A stretch of 7,276 nucleotides of DNA from CAIWXH01 sp964555675 (GCA_964555675.1 CAZKTU010000295.1:1-7276); one strand, 5' to 3'. Counted from the first letter of the stretch, positions 1 through 5,713 are shown. Translations and numbers: made by a program. Notes: generated by a model from the sequence alone, not told the origin.

Positions 1-1091
1 TGGACCAGGGCCTCCTTCTCGGGCGGGACCTTCTTGCCGCCGCGGATCCACTCGATCAGCGAGAAGACGATGTGGCTGCCGTCGAGGGCTGGGATGGGCA
101 GCAGGTTGAGCAGGAACAGATTCAGGCTCAGCACCGCCGTGAGGTTCCAGAAGGCCGCGAAGCCGCCGGGCTGCTGGATCACCTCGCCCGTCGCCCGTGC
201 GATGCCCACGGGGCCGATCGGCTCGCCGTCGGGCGAGGGCGCGGGCGAGAAGAGCCCCAGAATGGCCCCGGGCAGGCTAGCCAGGCTCTGGAGCATGCGG
301 CCGGTCAGCTCGAGGCTGTAGGTCACGCCCCGCCAGAGCGCCTGGGCCGGGCCCGCATTGACCTGGTTGACCTCGGGGGCGTAGCTGAAGCCAAAGCCCG
401 AGGGGAACGCCGTGCCCTCCGGCGAGGTCCAGGGGCCGGGGGTCACGCTCAGGGTCAGCTCTTGGCCGTCGCGCAGCACCACCGCCTCGACCGGCACGCC
501 GGTGTTGGCGCGGGCCACCTCGCCGATCACGGCGGGGCTGTCGACCGGGCGGCCGGCGAGGCTGAGCAGCACATCGCCGTCCTCGATCCCGCCCGCGGCG
601 GCGGGGGTATTGGGGAAGACCTGGCTGATTGTCTGGTTGCCTGTGGGCGTGGGGATGCCCATTGACATAAACAGCACGCCAAAGATCAGCATGGCCAGCA
701 GCAAGTTCATGAGCGGGCCGGCCACCATCACGGCGATCTTGCGCCAGGGGGTGGCGGCGGCCAGGCTGCCGCCGGCCCCATAGAGCGTCTCGCCGACGCC
801 GTCGCCGCCTTGGGCGAAGCGCACGAAGCCGCCCAGGGGCAGCCAGTTCAGGGTGTACTTGACGCCGTTGCGTTCGAAGAGGGTCAGGGCCCGCGGCGGG
901 TAGCCCACGCCGAACTCCTCGACCTTGATCCCCATCCAGATCGCGGTGACAAAGTGGCCGAGCTCGTGGACGACCACGAGGATGCCGAGCATCAGCAGGA
1001 AGGCGGCGATGGCGATGATCGGATTGCCGCCGCTCTGCTCGGTGGTCTGCTGCAGCACAGGCGCCGCGGCGACCGATACGGGAAGGTGCAT
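1..1091 (-). CDS. rseP: RseP-like site-2 (M50) intramembrane zinc metalloprotease, 3' end cut by the window
   Basis: This membrane-embedded zinc protease cleaves transmembrane segments of regulatory proteins after a first cut by another protease. The frame is open from an ATG at 1091 to the window's left edge, giving 363 codons with no stop reached. Seen: hydrophobic segment at about residues 24-41 leading into the zinc motif HELGH (42-46); a second hydrophobic segment at about 120-143 with MVAGPLMN; one PDZ-like domain at about 152-218; and the third metal-ligand motif NLLPIPALDG (329-338). Probably only a last membrane segment of a few dozen residues is missing. The start is supported by GGAG at 1099-1102, 7 nt upstream. 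The first 25 or so residues (Ala/Gln/Ser rich) are longer than in most homologues, where HELGH lies near residue 20. The gene follows cdsA after 90 bp that contain its own promoter and a strong hairpin. Its natural substrate cannot be inferred here. Confidence 0.95.
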   Translation of the reverse strand, partial: MHLPVSVAAAPVLQQTTEQSGGNPIIAIAAFLLMLGILVVVHELGHFVTAIWMGIKVEEFGVGYPPRALTLFERNGVKYTLNWLPLGGFVRFAQGGDGVGETLYGAGGSLAAATPWRKIAVMVAGPLMNLLLAMLIFGVLFMSMGIPTPTGNQTISQVFPNTPAAAGGIEDGDVLLSLAGRPVDSPAVIGEVARANTGVPVEAVVLRDGQELTLSVTPGPWTSPEGTAFPSGFGFSYAPEVNQVNAGPAQALWRGVTYSLELTGRMLQSLASLPGAILGLFSPAPSPDGEPIGPVGIARATGEVIQQPGGFAAFWNLTAVLSLNLFLLNLLPIPALDGSHIVFSLIEWIRGGKKVPPEKEALV

Positions 1092-1118
1092 AGTACTACT
1101 CCGGCAGGGTGCAAAGCA

Positions 1119-1146
1119 TGGGCGGCGGGCACAGGCCCGCCGCCCA
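1119..1146 (-). promoter_or_regulatory. 12-bp perfect stem-loop in the cdsA-rseP spacer (rseP 5' UTR)
   Basis: A perfect inverted repeat: GGGCGGCGGGC at 1120-1130, a 4-nt loop at 1131-1134 and its exact complement at 1135-1145. One more T-A pair (1119/1146) closes it, making a 12-bp, nearly all-GC stem. On the minus strand it is followed by ATGCTTTGCACC rather than a run of T, so it is not a classical intrinsic terminator. It lies between the predicted rseP start of transcription (about 1150) and the rseP ribosome binding site. It may protect the 5' end of an rseP transcript, or pause or process the read-through transcript from cdsA. Structure seen; function inferred. Confidence 0.75.
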
Positions 1147-1156
1147 GAGTGGTATC

Positions 1157-1185
1157 AGTGTAGCGAATCGGCGCCCGAGCGTCAA
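1157..1185 (-). promoter_or_regulatory. Predicted sigma-70-type promoter for rseP
   Basis: On the minus strand, TTGACG (1185-1180) and TACACT (1162-1157) are separated by exactly 17 bp. The predicted start of transcription is near 1150, giving a 5' UTR of about 59 nt before the rseP ATG. The TGA stop codon of cdsA (1184-1182) lies inside the -35 hexamer, so the promoter sits at the end of cdsA. This would give rseP expression independent of the rpsB operon promoter. Five of six -35 bases and four of six -10 bases match the consensus. Confidence 0.65.
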
Positions 1186-2057
1186 GAGAAAGCCAGGGTC
1201 AGCAGTACCCCGTAGTAGACCACCGGCCCGGTGAAGAGCAGGCTGTCCATACGGTCGAGGATGCCGCCGTGGCCGGGGATGAGACTGCCCGAGTCCTTGA
1301 CCCCGATCTGTCGTTTCATCAGCGACTCGCCCAGATCGCCCATCGGCCCGGCCACGCCGGCCGCGGCCCCGATCAGCGCGGCGGCCAGATAGCCGATCGG
1401 CAGGCCGAGCAGGGGCAGCGCGATCACGGCCGTCAGGACCGAGGCGGCCAGACCGCCCGCGAAACCTTCCCAGGTCTTCTTCGGGCTGAGGATGGGCGCC
1501 ATCTTGTGGCGGCCGAGCGAGCGCCCCACGAAGTAGGCCGCGCTGTCCTGGATCCAGGTGATCGCCAGGACCAGAAACAGCCAGGCCGCCCCCGGCGGAA
1601 TGCCGAGGGGCGCGAGCAGACCGCCGCGCAGGGGCGTATCGAGCTCGCGCAGCAGAATGAAGGCGCTGAGCAGCCAGCCGATATAGACCGCCCCGGTGAA
1701 GGTCAGGGCCCAGCTCTGCAGACTGGCGGCGCGGTCGCGCGGCAGCACCTCGTAGGCCAGCGTCGCGGCGACCCCGAGGGCCAGGGCCAGGCCGGTCAGG
1801 TCGAGGCTGACGATCGGGCGCAGGGCCGCGGCGGCGCAGAAGCCCAGGCCCACGGCGATCCCGGGGCCGAGGCGCGGCGTGAAGCCGCCCTGCCGCAGCA
1901 GGGCGAACAGCTCGATGATGCCGAGGATCACACAGGCCGCCACCAGCAGCACCGTGGCAGCGCTCCACCACCCGGCCGCTACGATGGCCGGGATGAGCAC
2001 CGCGACGCTGGCGAGGCGCGCGGCGAGCGAGCTAGGACGGCTCGGTGAGTCCGCCAA
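1182..2057 (-). CDS. cdsA: Phosphatidate cytidylyltransferase (CDP-diglyceride synthase)
   Basis: This integral membrane enzyme makes CDP-diacylglycerol from phosphatidic acid and CTP, the branch point of phospholipid synthesis. The CdsA signature is complete near the C-terminus (residues 245-271 from the start used here): S-x-x-KRQIGVKD, then PGHGGILDRMD. Upstream are SPKKTWEGFAGG and several hydrophobic segments, as expected for a polytopic protein. The start is uncertain. The longest frame begins with GTG at 2150, overlapping uppS by 119 bp with a low-complexity Ser/Thr/Pro leader that looks like out-of-frame uppS. The family usually begins just before a segment like RLASVAVLIPAI, but there is no ATG there. 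The candidates are TTG at 2057 (used here, 291 aa, 26-bp overlap with uppS) and GTG at 2000. None has a clear Shine-Dalgarno sequence, so translation probably depends on coupling to uppS. The stop at 1182-1184 lies inside the rseP -35 box. Confidence 0.93.
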   Translation of the reverse strand: MADSPSRPSSLAARLASVAVLIPAIVAAGWWSAATVLLVAACVILGIIELFALLRQGGFTPRLGPGIAVGLGFCAAAALRPIVSLDLTGLALALGVAATLAYEVLPRDRAASLQSWALTFTGAVYIGWLLSAFILLRELDTPLRGGLLAPLGIPPGAAWLFLVLAITWIQDSAAYFVGRSLGRHKMAPILSPKKTWEGFAGGLAASVLTAVIALPLLGLPIGYLAAALIGAAAGVAGPMGDLGESLMKRQIGVKDSGSLIPGHGGILDRMDSLLFTGPVVYYGVLLTLAFS

Positions 2058-2748
2058 AGCGGCGTTCGCGGCGTCCGTACTCGCTGATGGCCTGGTGGAG
2101 GTGCTCTGGCCTGAAGTCGGGCCAGAAGACGGGGGTGAACCAGTACTCACTGTAGGCGGCCTGCCAGATCAGGAAGTTCGAGAGGCGCCGCTCGCCACTT
2201 GTGCGGATAACCATATCGGGGTCGGGCATGCCGGCCGTCGAGAGGTGCTGGCCAATCAGCTGATCGTCGATCTGATCGGCGGCAACCCCGGCGGCCACGA
2301 TGCGGCGGACGGCATCTACGATATCGGCGCGCCCGCCATAGTTGAAGGCGATGGCGAGCGTGAGCCCGCTGTTGGCCTTGGTCAGCTCGACGGCCCGGTT
2401 GACCTTGCGCGCCAGAATGGGGCTGAGCCCCTCGAGGCGCCCGAGATGACGCAGGCGCACCTGCTGCTCGTGCAGGTTCTGGGTCTCGCGGTCGATGAAG
2501 TCGCTGAGAATCTGCAGCAGGCCCTGGACCTCCAGGGACGGCCGATTCCAATTCTCGGTCGAGAAGGCGTAGAGGGTAAGGTAGCGCAAGCCGACCTGAT
2601 CAGCCTCGGCGACGATCGCGCGGATGTTCTCGGTGCCCGCGCGGTGGCCCGCAATGCGGGGCAGGCCCCGCTGGCGCGCCCATCGTCCGTTCCCGTCCAT
2701 GATCACCGCGATATGCTGCGGGATGCGTGGGCCATCTGGGGTGCTCAT
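2032..2748 (-). CDS. uppS: Isoprenyl transferase (undecaprenyl diphosphate synthase)
   Basis: This cytosolic cis-prenyltransferase extends farnesyl diphosphate with isopentenyl diphosphate to make the C55 carrier lipid for peptidoglycan and other envelope glycans. At 238 aa it has the family's usual length and all its conserved blocks: IMDGNGRWA (16-24) with the metal-binding aspartate D18, GHRAG (34-38), YAFSTENW (60-67), NYGG (136-139) and RTSGERRLSNF (182-192), followed by FLIWQAAYSEYWF. The ATG at 2748 has a purine-rich AGGGG about 5 nt upstream and directly precedes the conserved start of the domain. The gene lies 23 bp after frr, with a UUCG hairpin between them, and its 3' end overlaps the likely cdsA start. 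The chain length of the product is inferred from the family; it was not measured. Confidence 0.97.
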   Translation of the reverse strand: MSTPDGPRIPQHIAVIMDGNGRWARQRGLPRIAGHRAGTENIRAIVAEADQVGLRYLTLYAFSTENWNRPSLEVQGLLQILSDFIDRETQNLHEQQVRLRHLGRLEGLSPILARKVNRAVELTKANSGLTLAIAFNYGGRADIVDAVRRIVAAGVAADQIDDQLIGQHLSTAGMPDPDMVIRTSGERRLSNFLIWQAAYSEYWFTPVFWPDFRPEHLHQAISEYGRRERRFGGLTEPS

Positions 2749-2760
2749 ACTGCCCCTGGC

Positions 2761-2776
2761 TCTAGCCGAAGCTAGA
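2761..2776 (-). promoter_or_regulatory. C(UUCG)G tetraloop hairpin spanning the frr stop codon
   Basis: On the minus-strand RNA, UCUAGC (2776-2771), UUCG (2770-2767) and GCUAGA (2766-2761) form a perfect 6-bp stem closed by C-G on a UUCG loop, one of the most stable known RNA tetraloops. The frr UAG stop codon is in the 5' arm, and the AGGGG ribosome binding site of uppS starts a few bases after the 3' arm. There is no T-run, so termination is unlikely. It may shape ribosome hand-over or mRNA processing between frr and uppS. Function is inferred. Confidence 0.7.
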
Positions 2777-3329
2777 CGGCCATCACCTCGGCCTCTTTCT
2801 CTTTGCCCACCAGATCCAGCTCGCCGATCGTTTTGTCGGTGAGCTGCTGGACGCGCTCCTGGCCGCGCTTGAGGTCGTCCTCGCTGATCAGCTTCTCGGA
2901 CTCGAGCTCCTTCAGCTGATCGATCGCCTCGCGGCGCTGGTTACGCACCGAGACCTTGACGTCCTCGAGGCGGCTGCGCACGACCTTGGTCAGGTCGCGC
3001 CGGCGCTCTTCAGTGAGGGGCGGAATGCCCAGCCGGATCACCCGGCCGTCATTCGAGGGGTTGATGCCGATATCGGAGTTCTGGATGGCCTTCTCGATCG
3101 CCTTGATCATGCCCGCATCGTAGGGCTGGATCACGATCAGCTTCGCCTCGGGCACCGCGATGTTCGCCAGCTGGTTGAGCGGCATCGGCGAGCCGTAGGC
3201 CTCGACCTGCAGGTGCTCGACCAGCCCCGCCGAGGCCCGCCCGGTGCGGATGGTGGCCAGCTGGTGGCGCAGAGCCTCGACCGCCTTCTTGAGGCTAGTC
3301 TCATACTCGCGGAGGACATCGTTGACCAT
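2772..3329 (-). CDS. frr: Ribosome recycling factor (RRF)
   Basis: RRF works with EF-G after termination to split the 70S ribosome from mRNA and tRNA. The 185-aa product matches the family length exactly. Seen: an N-terminal helix running into TIRTGRASAGLVE (about 26-38); the domain II region with YGSPMPLNQLANI and IQPYD; SNDGRVIRLGIPPLTEERR (about 92-110); and long charged C-terminal helices typical of the three-helix bundle of domain I. ATG at 3329 has AGGAG at 3336-3340. That Shine-Dalgarno overlaps the pyrH stop codon (3339-3341), and only 9 bp separate the genes, so translation is probably coupled. The stop codon lies in a UUCG hairpin before uppS. The pyrH-frr-uppS order is conserved across many bacteria. 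Confidence 0.98.
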   Translation of the reverse strand: MVNDVLREYETSLKKAVEALRHQLATIRTGRASAGLVEHLQVEAYGSPMPLNQLANIAVPEAKLIVIQPYDAGMIKAIEKAIQNSDIGINPSNDGRVIRLGIPPLTEERRRDLTKVVRSRLEDVKVSVRNQRREAIDQLKELESEKLISEDDLKRGQERVQQLTDKTIGELDLVGKEKEAEVMAV

Positions 3330-3338
3330 TGCGCTCTC

Positions 3339-4058
3339 CTACTCTTTGCTCACCAGGGTGCCCACATGCTCGCCCATCACGATGCGCTCGATCGTCCCGG
3401 CCTCCAACGCATTGAAGACAATGATCGGGATGTCATTGTCCATGCAGAAGGTCAGGGCCGTCGAGTCCATCACCGCCAGCCCGCGGTTGAGCGCGTCCAT
3501 GTAGGTCAGGCGGTCGATCTTGGTGGCGTCGGGGTTGCGGCGCGGGTCGGCGGTGTAGATGCCGTCGACGCCGTTCTTGGCCATCAGGATGACCTCGGCG
3601 TGAACCTCGGCCGCGCGTAGGGCCGCCGCCGAGTCGGTGGTGAAGTAGGGATTGCCCGTGCCGCCCGCCAGGATGATGATCCGGCCCTTCTCCATGTGGC
3701 GCGCGGCCCGCCGCCTGATGTAGGGCTCGGCCACCTCGTTCATCTGCAGCGCAGTCATCGCCCGCGTGTGCAGCCCGTGCCGCTCGAGGGCGTCCTGCAG
3801 CGCCAAGGCGTTGATGATCGTGCCCAGCATGCCCATATAGTGGGACTGTGCGGTGTCCATGCCGCGGGCGATCGACTGGTTGCCGCGCCAGATATTGCCG
3901 CCGCCAATCACCACCGCTACCTCGACGTTGTGACGGTGGATGGCCTCGATCTCACGCGCGAGGTAGTCGAGCATGTCGTAGCTCACTACCTCGTCGGTTC
4001 CCTTGATCTGCTCGCCGCTCAGCTTGATCAGCACCCGGCGGTACTTTGGCTCTTGCAT
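3339..4058 (-). CDS. pyrH: Uridylate kinase (UMP kinase)
   Basis: This cytosolic hexameric kinase of the amino-acid-kinase fold phosphorylates UMP to UDP with ATP, in pyrimidine nucleotide synthesis. At 239 aa it is full length. Seen: the phosphate-binding KLSGE (12-16), VVIGGGNIWRG (49-59), the UMP-binding GTGNPYFTTD (133-142) and KNGVDGIYTADP (161-172). The start is the only ATG before the KLSGE motif; there is no alternative in-frame start upstream and the next Met is residue 29. Unusually, the bases before the ATG are pyrimidine-rich octamer repeats with no Shine-Dalgarno sequence, unlike rpsB, tsf and frr in the same operon. Initiation is probably Shine-Dalgarno independent, or weak. The gene follows tsf after 117 bp of repeats and is coupled to frr. 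Confidence 0.98.
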   Translation of the reverse strand: MQEPKYRRVLIKLSGEQIKGTDEVVSYDMLDYLAREIEAIHRHNVEVAVVIGGGNIWRGNQSIARGMDTAQSHYMGMLGTIINALALQDALERHGLHTRAMTALQMNEVAEPYIRRRAARHMEKGRIIILAGGTGNPYFTTDSAAALRAAEVHAEVILMAKNGVDGIYTADPRRNPDATKIDRLTYMDALNRGLAVMDSTALTFCMDNDIPIIVFNALEAGTIERIVMGEHVGTLVSKE

Positions 4059-4059
4059 A

Positions 4060-4157
4060 GTGAGAGTGCGAGATCGCGAGATCGTGAGATAAGGAGATTG
4101 AGCGATGACGACCGTCGGGGTCGCGCCTACGGTAATCTCGCAATCTCCTAATCCCCC
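4060..4157. repeat. Degenerate octamer tandem repeats in inverted blocks, tsf-pyrH spacer
   Basis: Five consecutive 8-bp units lie at 4060-4099 on the plus strand: GTGAGAGT, GCGAGATC, GCGAGATC, GTGAGATA, AGGAGATT. Three units in the opposite orientation lie at 4134-4157: AATCTCGC, AATCTCCT, AATCCCCC. The shared core is about NNGAGATN. The blocks face each other across 34 bp and contain a perfect 9-bp inverted repeat (4092-4100 with 4141-4149). The space between them can form a smaller hairpin on the minus-strand RNA, CGACC-CCGAC-GGUCG (4123-4109). The left block ends one base from the pyrH ATG. The pattern resembles short interspersed tandem repeats of bacterial genomes; I cannot assign it to a named family. 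Confidence 0.8.
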
Positions 4158-4175
4158 GATCGCTAGTTGAGCTTC

Positions 4176-4703
4176 TTAGGCGCCAATCTCGTAGCGCACG
4201 AACCGGCGAACGATGATATTCTCGCCCAGCTTGGCGATCGCCTCTTTGATCTTCTCCTCGATCGTGCGCGAGGGGTCCTTCACAAAGGGCTGGGCCAGCA
4301 GCACATTCTCCTCGATGAACTTCTCGCGGGTCTGCCCGCTCTCGCTCACCGCTGCGTCGGTGACCTCGTCAACCGTCACGTAGCGCGGGTTGAGGGCCAC
4401 AATGTGCTGGGCCAGGCTGTTGGCCAGGGCGATGAAGTCCTCGGTGCGGGCCACGAAGTCGGTCTCGCAGTTCAGCTCGACTAGGCCCGCCACCCGCGAG
4501 CCGTAGTGCACATAGACCCCGACCAGGCCCTCTTTGGCCTCGCGGGTCGACTTCTTGGCCGCCGCCTCGATGCCCTTGGCCCGCAGGATCTCGATCGCCT
4601 TATTGATGTTGCCGTCCGTCTGCTCCAGGATATCCTTGCACTCTTTGATCCCGGCGCCGGTACGCTCGCGCAGCTCTTTCACAAGCTCAATCGACACAGC
4701 CAC
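4176..4703 (-). CDS. tsf: Translation elongation factor Ts (short form)
   Basis: EF-Ts releases GDP from EF-Tu so that EF-Tu can reload with GTP. Seen: an N-terminal UBA-like domain (about 1-50) with TGAGIKECKDIL (15-26), and the nucleotide-exchange motif TDFV (81-84) within NCETDFVAR. The C-terminal part has EKIKEAIAKLGENI. At 175 aa it is much shorter than the E. coli protein (about 280 aa). It appears to have a single core subdomain, as in the short EF-Ts of several thermophilic and deep-branching bacteria. The start is GTG at 4703, supported by AAGGAG at 4710-4715, 6 nt away. It lies downstream of rpsB, its usual partner, with a repeat-bearing spacer of 125 bp that could adjust expression relative to S2. 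Confidence 0.98.
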   Translation of the reverse strand: MAVSIELVKELRERTGAGIKECKDILEQTDGNINKAIEILRAKGIEAAAKKSTREAKEGLVGVYVHYGSRVAGLVELNCETDFVARTEDFIALANSLAQHIVALNPRYVTVDEVTDAAVSESGQTREKFIEENVLLAQPFVKDPSRTIEEKIKEAIAKLGENIIVRRFVRYEIGA

Positions 4704-4741
4704 TGCTCGCTCCTTAGTTCACAAGGCGGTGGGCAGGAAAG

Positions 4742-4775
4742 GGCCGGCAGCGCCGCCTGGGCTTGCGTGCCGGCC
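4742..4775 (-). promoter_or_regulatory. 8-bp inverted repeat in the rpsB-tsf spacer, possible attenuator or processing hairpin
   Basis: GGCCGGCA (4742-4749) and TGCCGGCC (4768-4775) are exact reverse complements around an 18-nt loop that can add a CGC/GCG pairing. On the minus strand the hairpin is followed by CTTTCC, a poor T-run, so it would be at most a partial terminator. It sits about 30 nt before the tsf ribosome binding site. A structure here could set the ratio of S2 to EF-Ts. Function is inferred. Confidence 0.55.
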
Positions 4776-4803
4776 TCCAGCTTTTTGCCTACGCTTCGAC
4801 GGT

Positions 4804-4831
4804 GCCTTTGGCCTTCAGCCTTCAGCCGTTA
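4804..4831. repeat. Heptamer tandem repeats next to the rpsB stop codon
   Basis: Four consecutive 7-bp units on the plus strand: GCCTTTG, GCCTTCA, GCCTTCA, GCCGTTA. The last unit includes the complement of the rpsB TAA stop codon (4829-4831). Related but degraded units, GCTTTTT and GCCTACG, occur at 4780-4793, so most of the spacer may derive from heptamer expansion. This is a different period and sequence from the octamers in the next spacer. Confidence 0.6.
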
Positions 4832-5551
4832 GTTCTGGTGGGCCGCCTCGCGGCGGTGGACGCCCTCGAGGGCCGCGTCGGCGATCTTGCTGGTCATCAG
4901 CCTGATGCCGCGAATCGCGTCGTCGTTGCACGGGATGACGTAGTCGATCGGGTCCGGGTTGCAGTTGGTATCGACCATCGCTACCAGCGGAACGCCAACC
5001 GTCGAGGCCTCTTTCACGGCCAACTCTTCTTTGTGGGGGTCGATGATGAAGATCGCCGCCGGCAGCCGGTCCATCGTCTTGATCCCGCCGAACACCTTGT
5101 TGAGCTTGCCGATCTCTTCCTCAAGCTTCAGACCCTCGGCCTTGGTCAGCTTGTTGAAGTCGCCTCGGTCGCGCTGAGCCTCCAGGTCGGCCAGCCGCTT
5201 CAGACGAGCCTTGATCGTCGAGAAGTTGGTCAGCGTGCCGCCCAGCCAGCGCTGCGTGATGTAGTACTGGCCCGCGCGCGAGGCCTCTTCGATCACGGCC
5301 TCCTGGGCCTGCTTCTTGGTCCCCACAAAGAGGATCTTCTCGCCCCGCGCCGTCAGGTCCGAGACGAACCTGTAGGCGTTCGTCACGCCCAGGACGGTCT
5401 TCTGCAGGTCGATGATGTGGATGCCGTTGCGGGCGGTGAAGATGTACGGGCGCATCTTCGGGTTCCAGCGGTTGGTCTGGTGGCCGAAGTGGGCCCCTGC
5501 CTCTAGCAGGGCCTTGATCGAGACGACGCGCTGCGCAGTTGCCTGGGTCAT
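4829..5551 (-). CDS. rpsB: Small ribosomal subunit protein S2 (uS2)
   Basis: S2 binds late to the 30S subunit, near the platform and S1. The 240-aa product is the usual length. Seen: N-terminal LLEAGAHFGHQTNRWNPKM (15-33), ARNGIHIIDLQKT, ILFVGTKKQAQEAV, QRWLGGTLTNF, and the C-terminal block with DPHKEELAVKEA, GVPLVAMVDTNCNPD and IPCNDDAIR. ATG at 5551 is chosen because it precedes the conserved domain and has AAGGAG at 5563-5568 (11 nt away). A longer in-frame extension to 5737 would run through the promoter and leader and shows no S2 similarity. It is first in the operon, behind a strong promoter and a structured leader. S2 is known to repress its own operon in E. coli; the leader here suggests similar control. 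Confidence 0.98.
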   Translation of the reverse strand: MTQATAQRVVSIKALLEAGAHFGHQTNRWNPKMRPYIFTARNGIHIIDLQKTVLGVTNAYRFVSDLTARGEKILFVGTKKQAQEAVIEEASRAGQYYITQRWLGGTLTNFSTIKARLKRLADLEAQRDRGDFNKLTKAEGLKLEEEIGKLNKVFGGIKTMDRLPAAIFIIDPHKEELAVKEASTVGVPLVAMVDTNCNPDPIDYVIPCNDDAIRGIRLMTSKIADAALEGVHRREAAHQN

Positions 5552-5679
5552 AGGGGTCCAAACTCCTTGCTCTGGGTTGCTTCCAGCCTCCACCCCGCGC
5601 ACATCGCGACCGACCGGGTATGCCCGGCAGGAGTGGTCGCCGCTAAGGGGTGTGTGTATTTGGCGCATTTGTACGCCGT
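5552..5679 (-). promoter_or_regulatory. Structured rpsB mRNA leader, candidate S2 autoregulatory element
   Basis: The leader is about 127 nt from the predicted start near 5679 to the ATG. On the minus-strand RNA these elements are seen in order. (1) A 5'-terminal hairpin GGCGUA-CAAA-UGCGCC (5677-5662). (2) An outer stem CACCCC (5652-5647) with GGGGUG (5596-5591). (3) A middle stem GCGACC (5640-5635) with GGUCGC (5611-5606). (4) An apical stem GCCGGG (5628-5623) with CCCGGU (5618-5613) around the loop CAUA, including one G-U pair. The asymmetric bulge between middle and apical stems is exactly ACUCCU (5634-5629), opposite a single C, and is complementary to AGGAGU of the ribosome binding site. 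Ribosomal-protein leaders commonly repress by such folds; whether S2 binds here is inference. Confidence 0.65.
5563..5568 (-). promoter_or_regulatory. rpsB Shine-Dalgarno sequence
   Basis: AAGGAG, 11 nt upstream of the rpsB ATG, decides the start at 5551. The spacing is on the long side. The overlapping hexamer AGGAGU (5567-5562) is exactly complementary to ACUCCU at 5634-5629 in the leader, so it could be masked by a pseudoknot. Confidence 0.85.
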
Positions 5680-5684
5680 CGCAC

Positions 5685-5713
5685 AGTATAGCATAAGCCT
5701 GGGTGCGCGGCAA
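5685..5713 (-). promoter_or_regulatory. Main promoter of the rpsB operon
   Basis: On the minus strand, TTGCCG (5713-5708) and TATACT (5690-5685) are separated by exactly 17 bp, with TGC immediately before the -10 box (extended -10). The start of transcription is predicted at about 5679-5678. This is the best promoter match in the window and fits a highly expressed ribosomal-protein operon. The -35 box is next to a partial palindrome, ACACTTATGTGT (5714-5725), that could hold a regulator. Confidence 0.75.

Noticed and set aside
72..783. Plus-strand open frames opposite rseP
   Set aside because: The minus strand encodes HELGH, a PDZ domain and an LDG motif in one continuous frame; the plus-strand products are low complexity.
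1269..2775. Long plus-strand open frames opposite cdsA and uppS
   Set aside because: Products are Gly/Arg/Gln-rich without any recognisable domain, and the opposite strand carries full family motifs.
4060..4157. CRISPR array
   Set aside because: The units are 8 bp, contiguous and degenerate, with no spacers of constant length.
4742..4786. Intrinsic terminator on the plus strand (hairpin followed by CTTTTTG)
   Set aside because: No plus-strand gene ends upstream of it, and the T-run is 5 nt beyond the stem within a degraded heptamer repeat.
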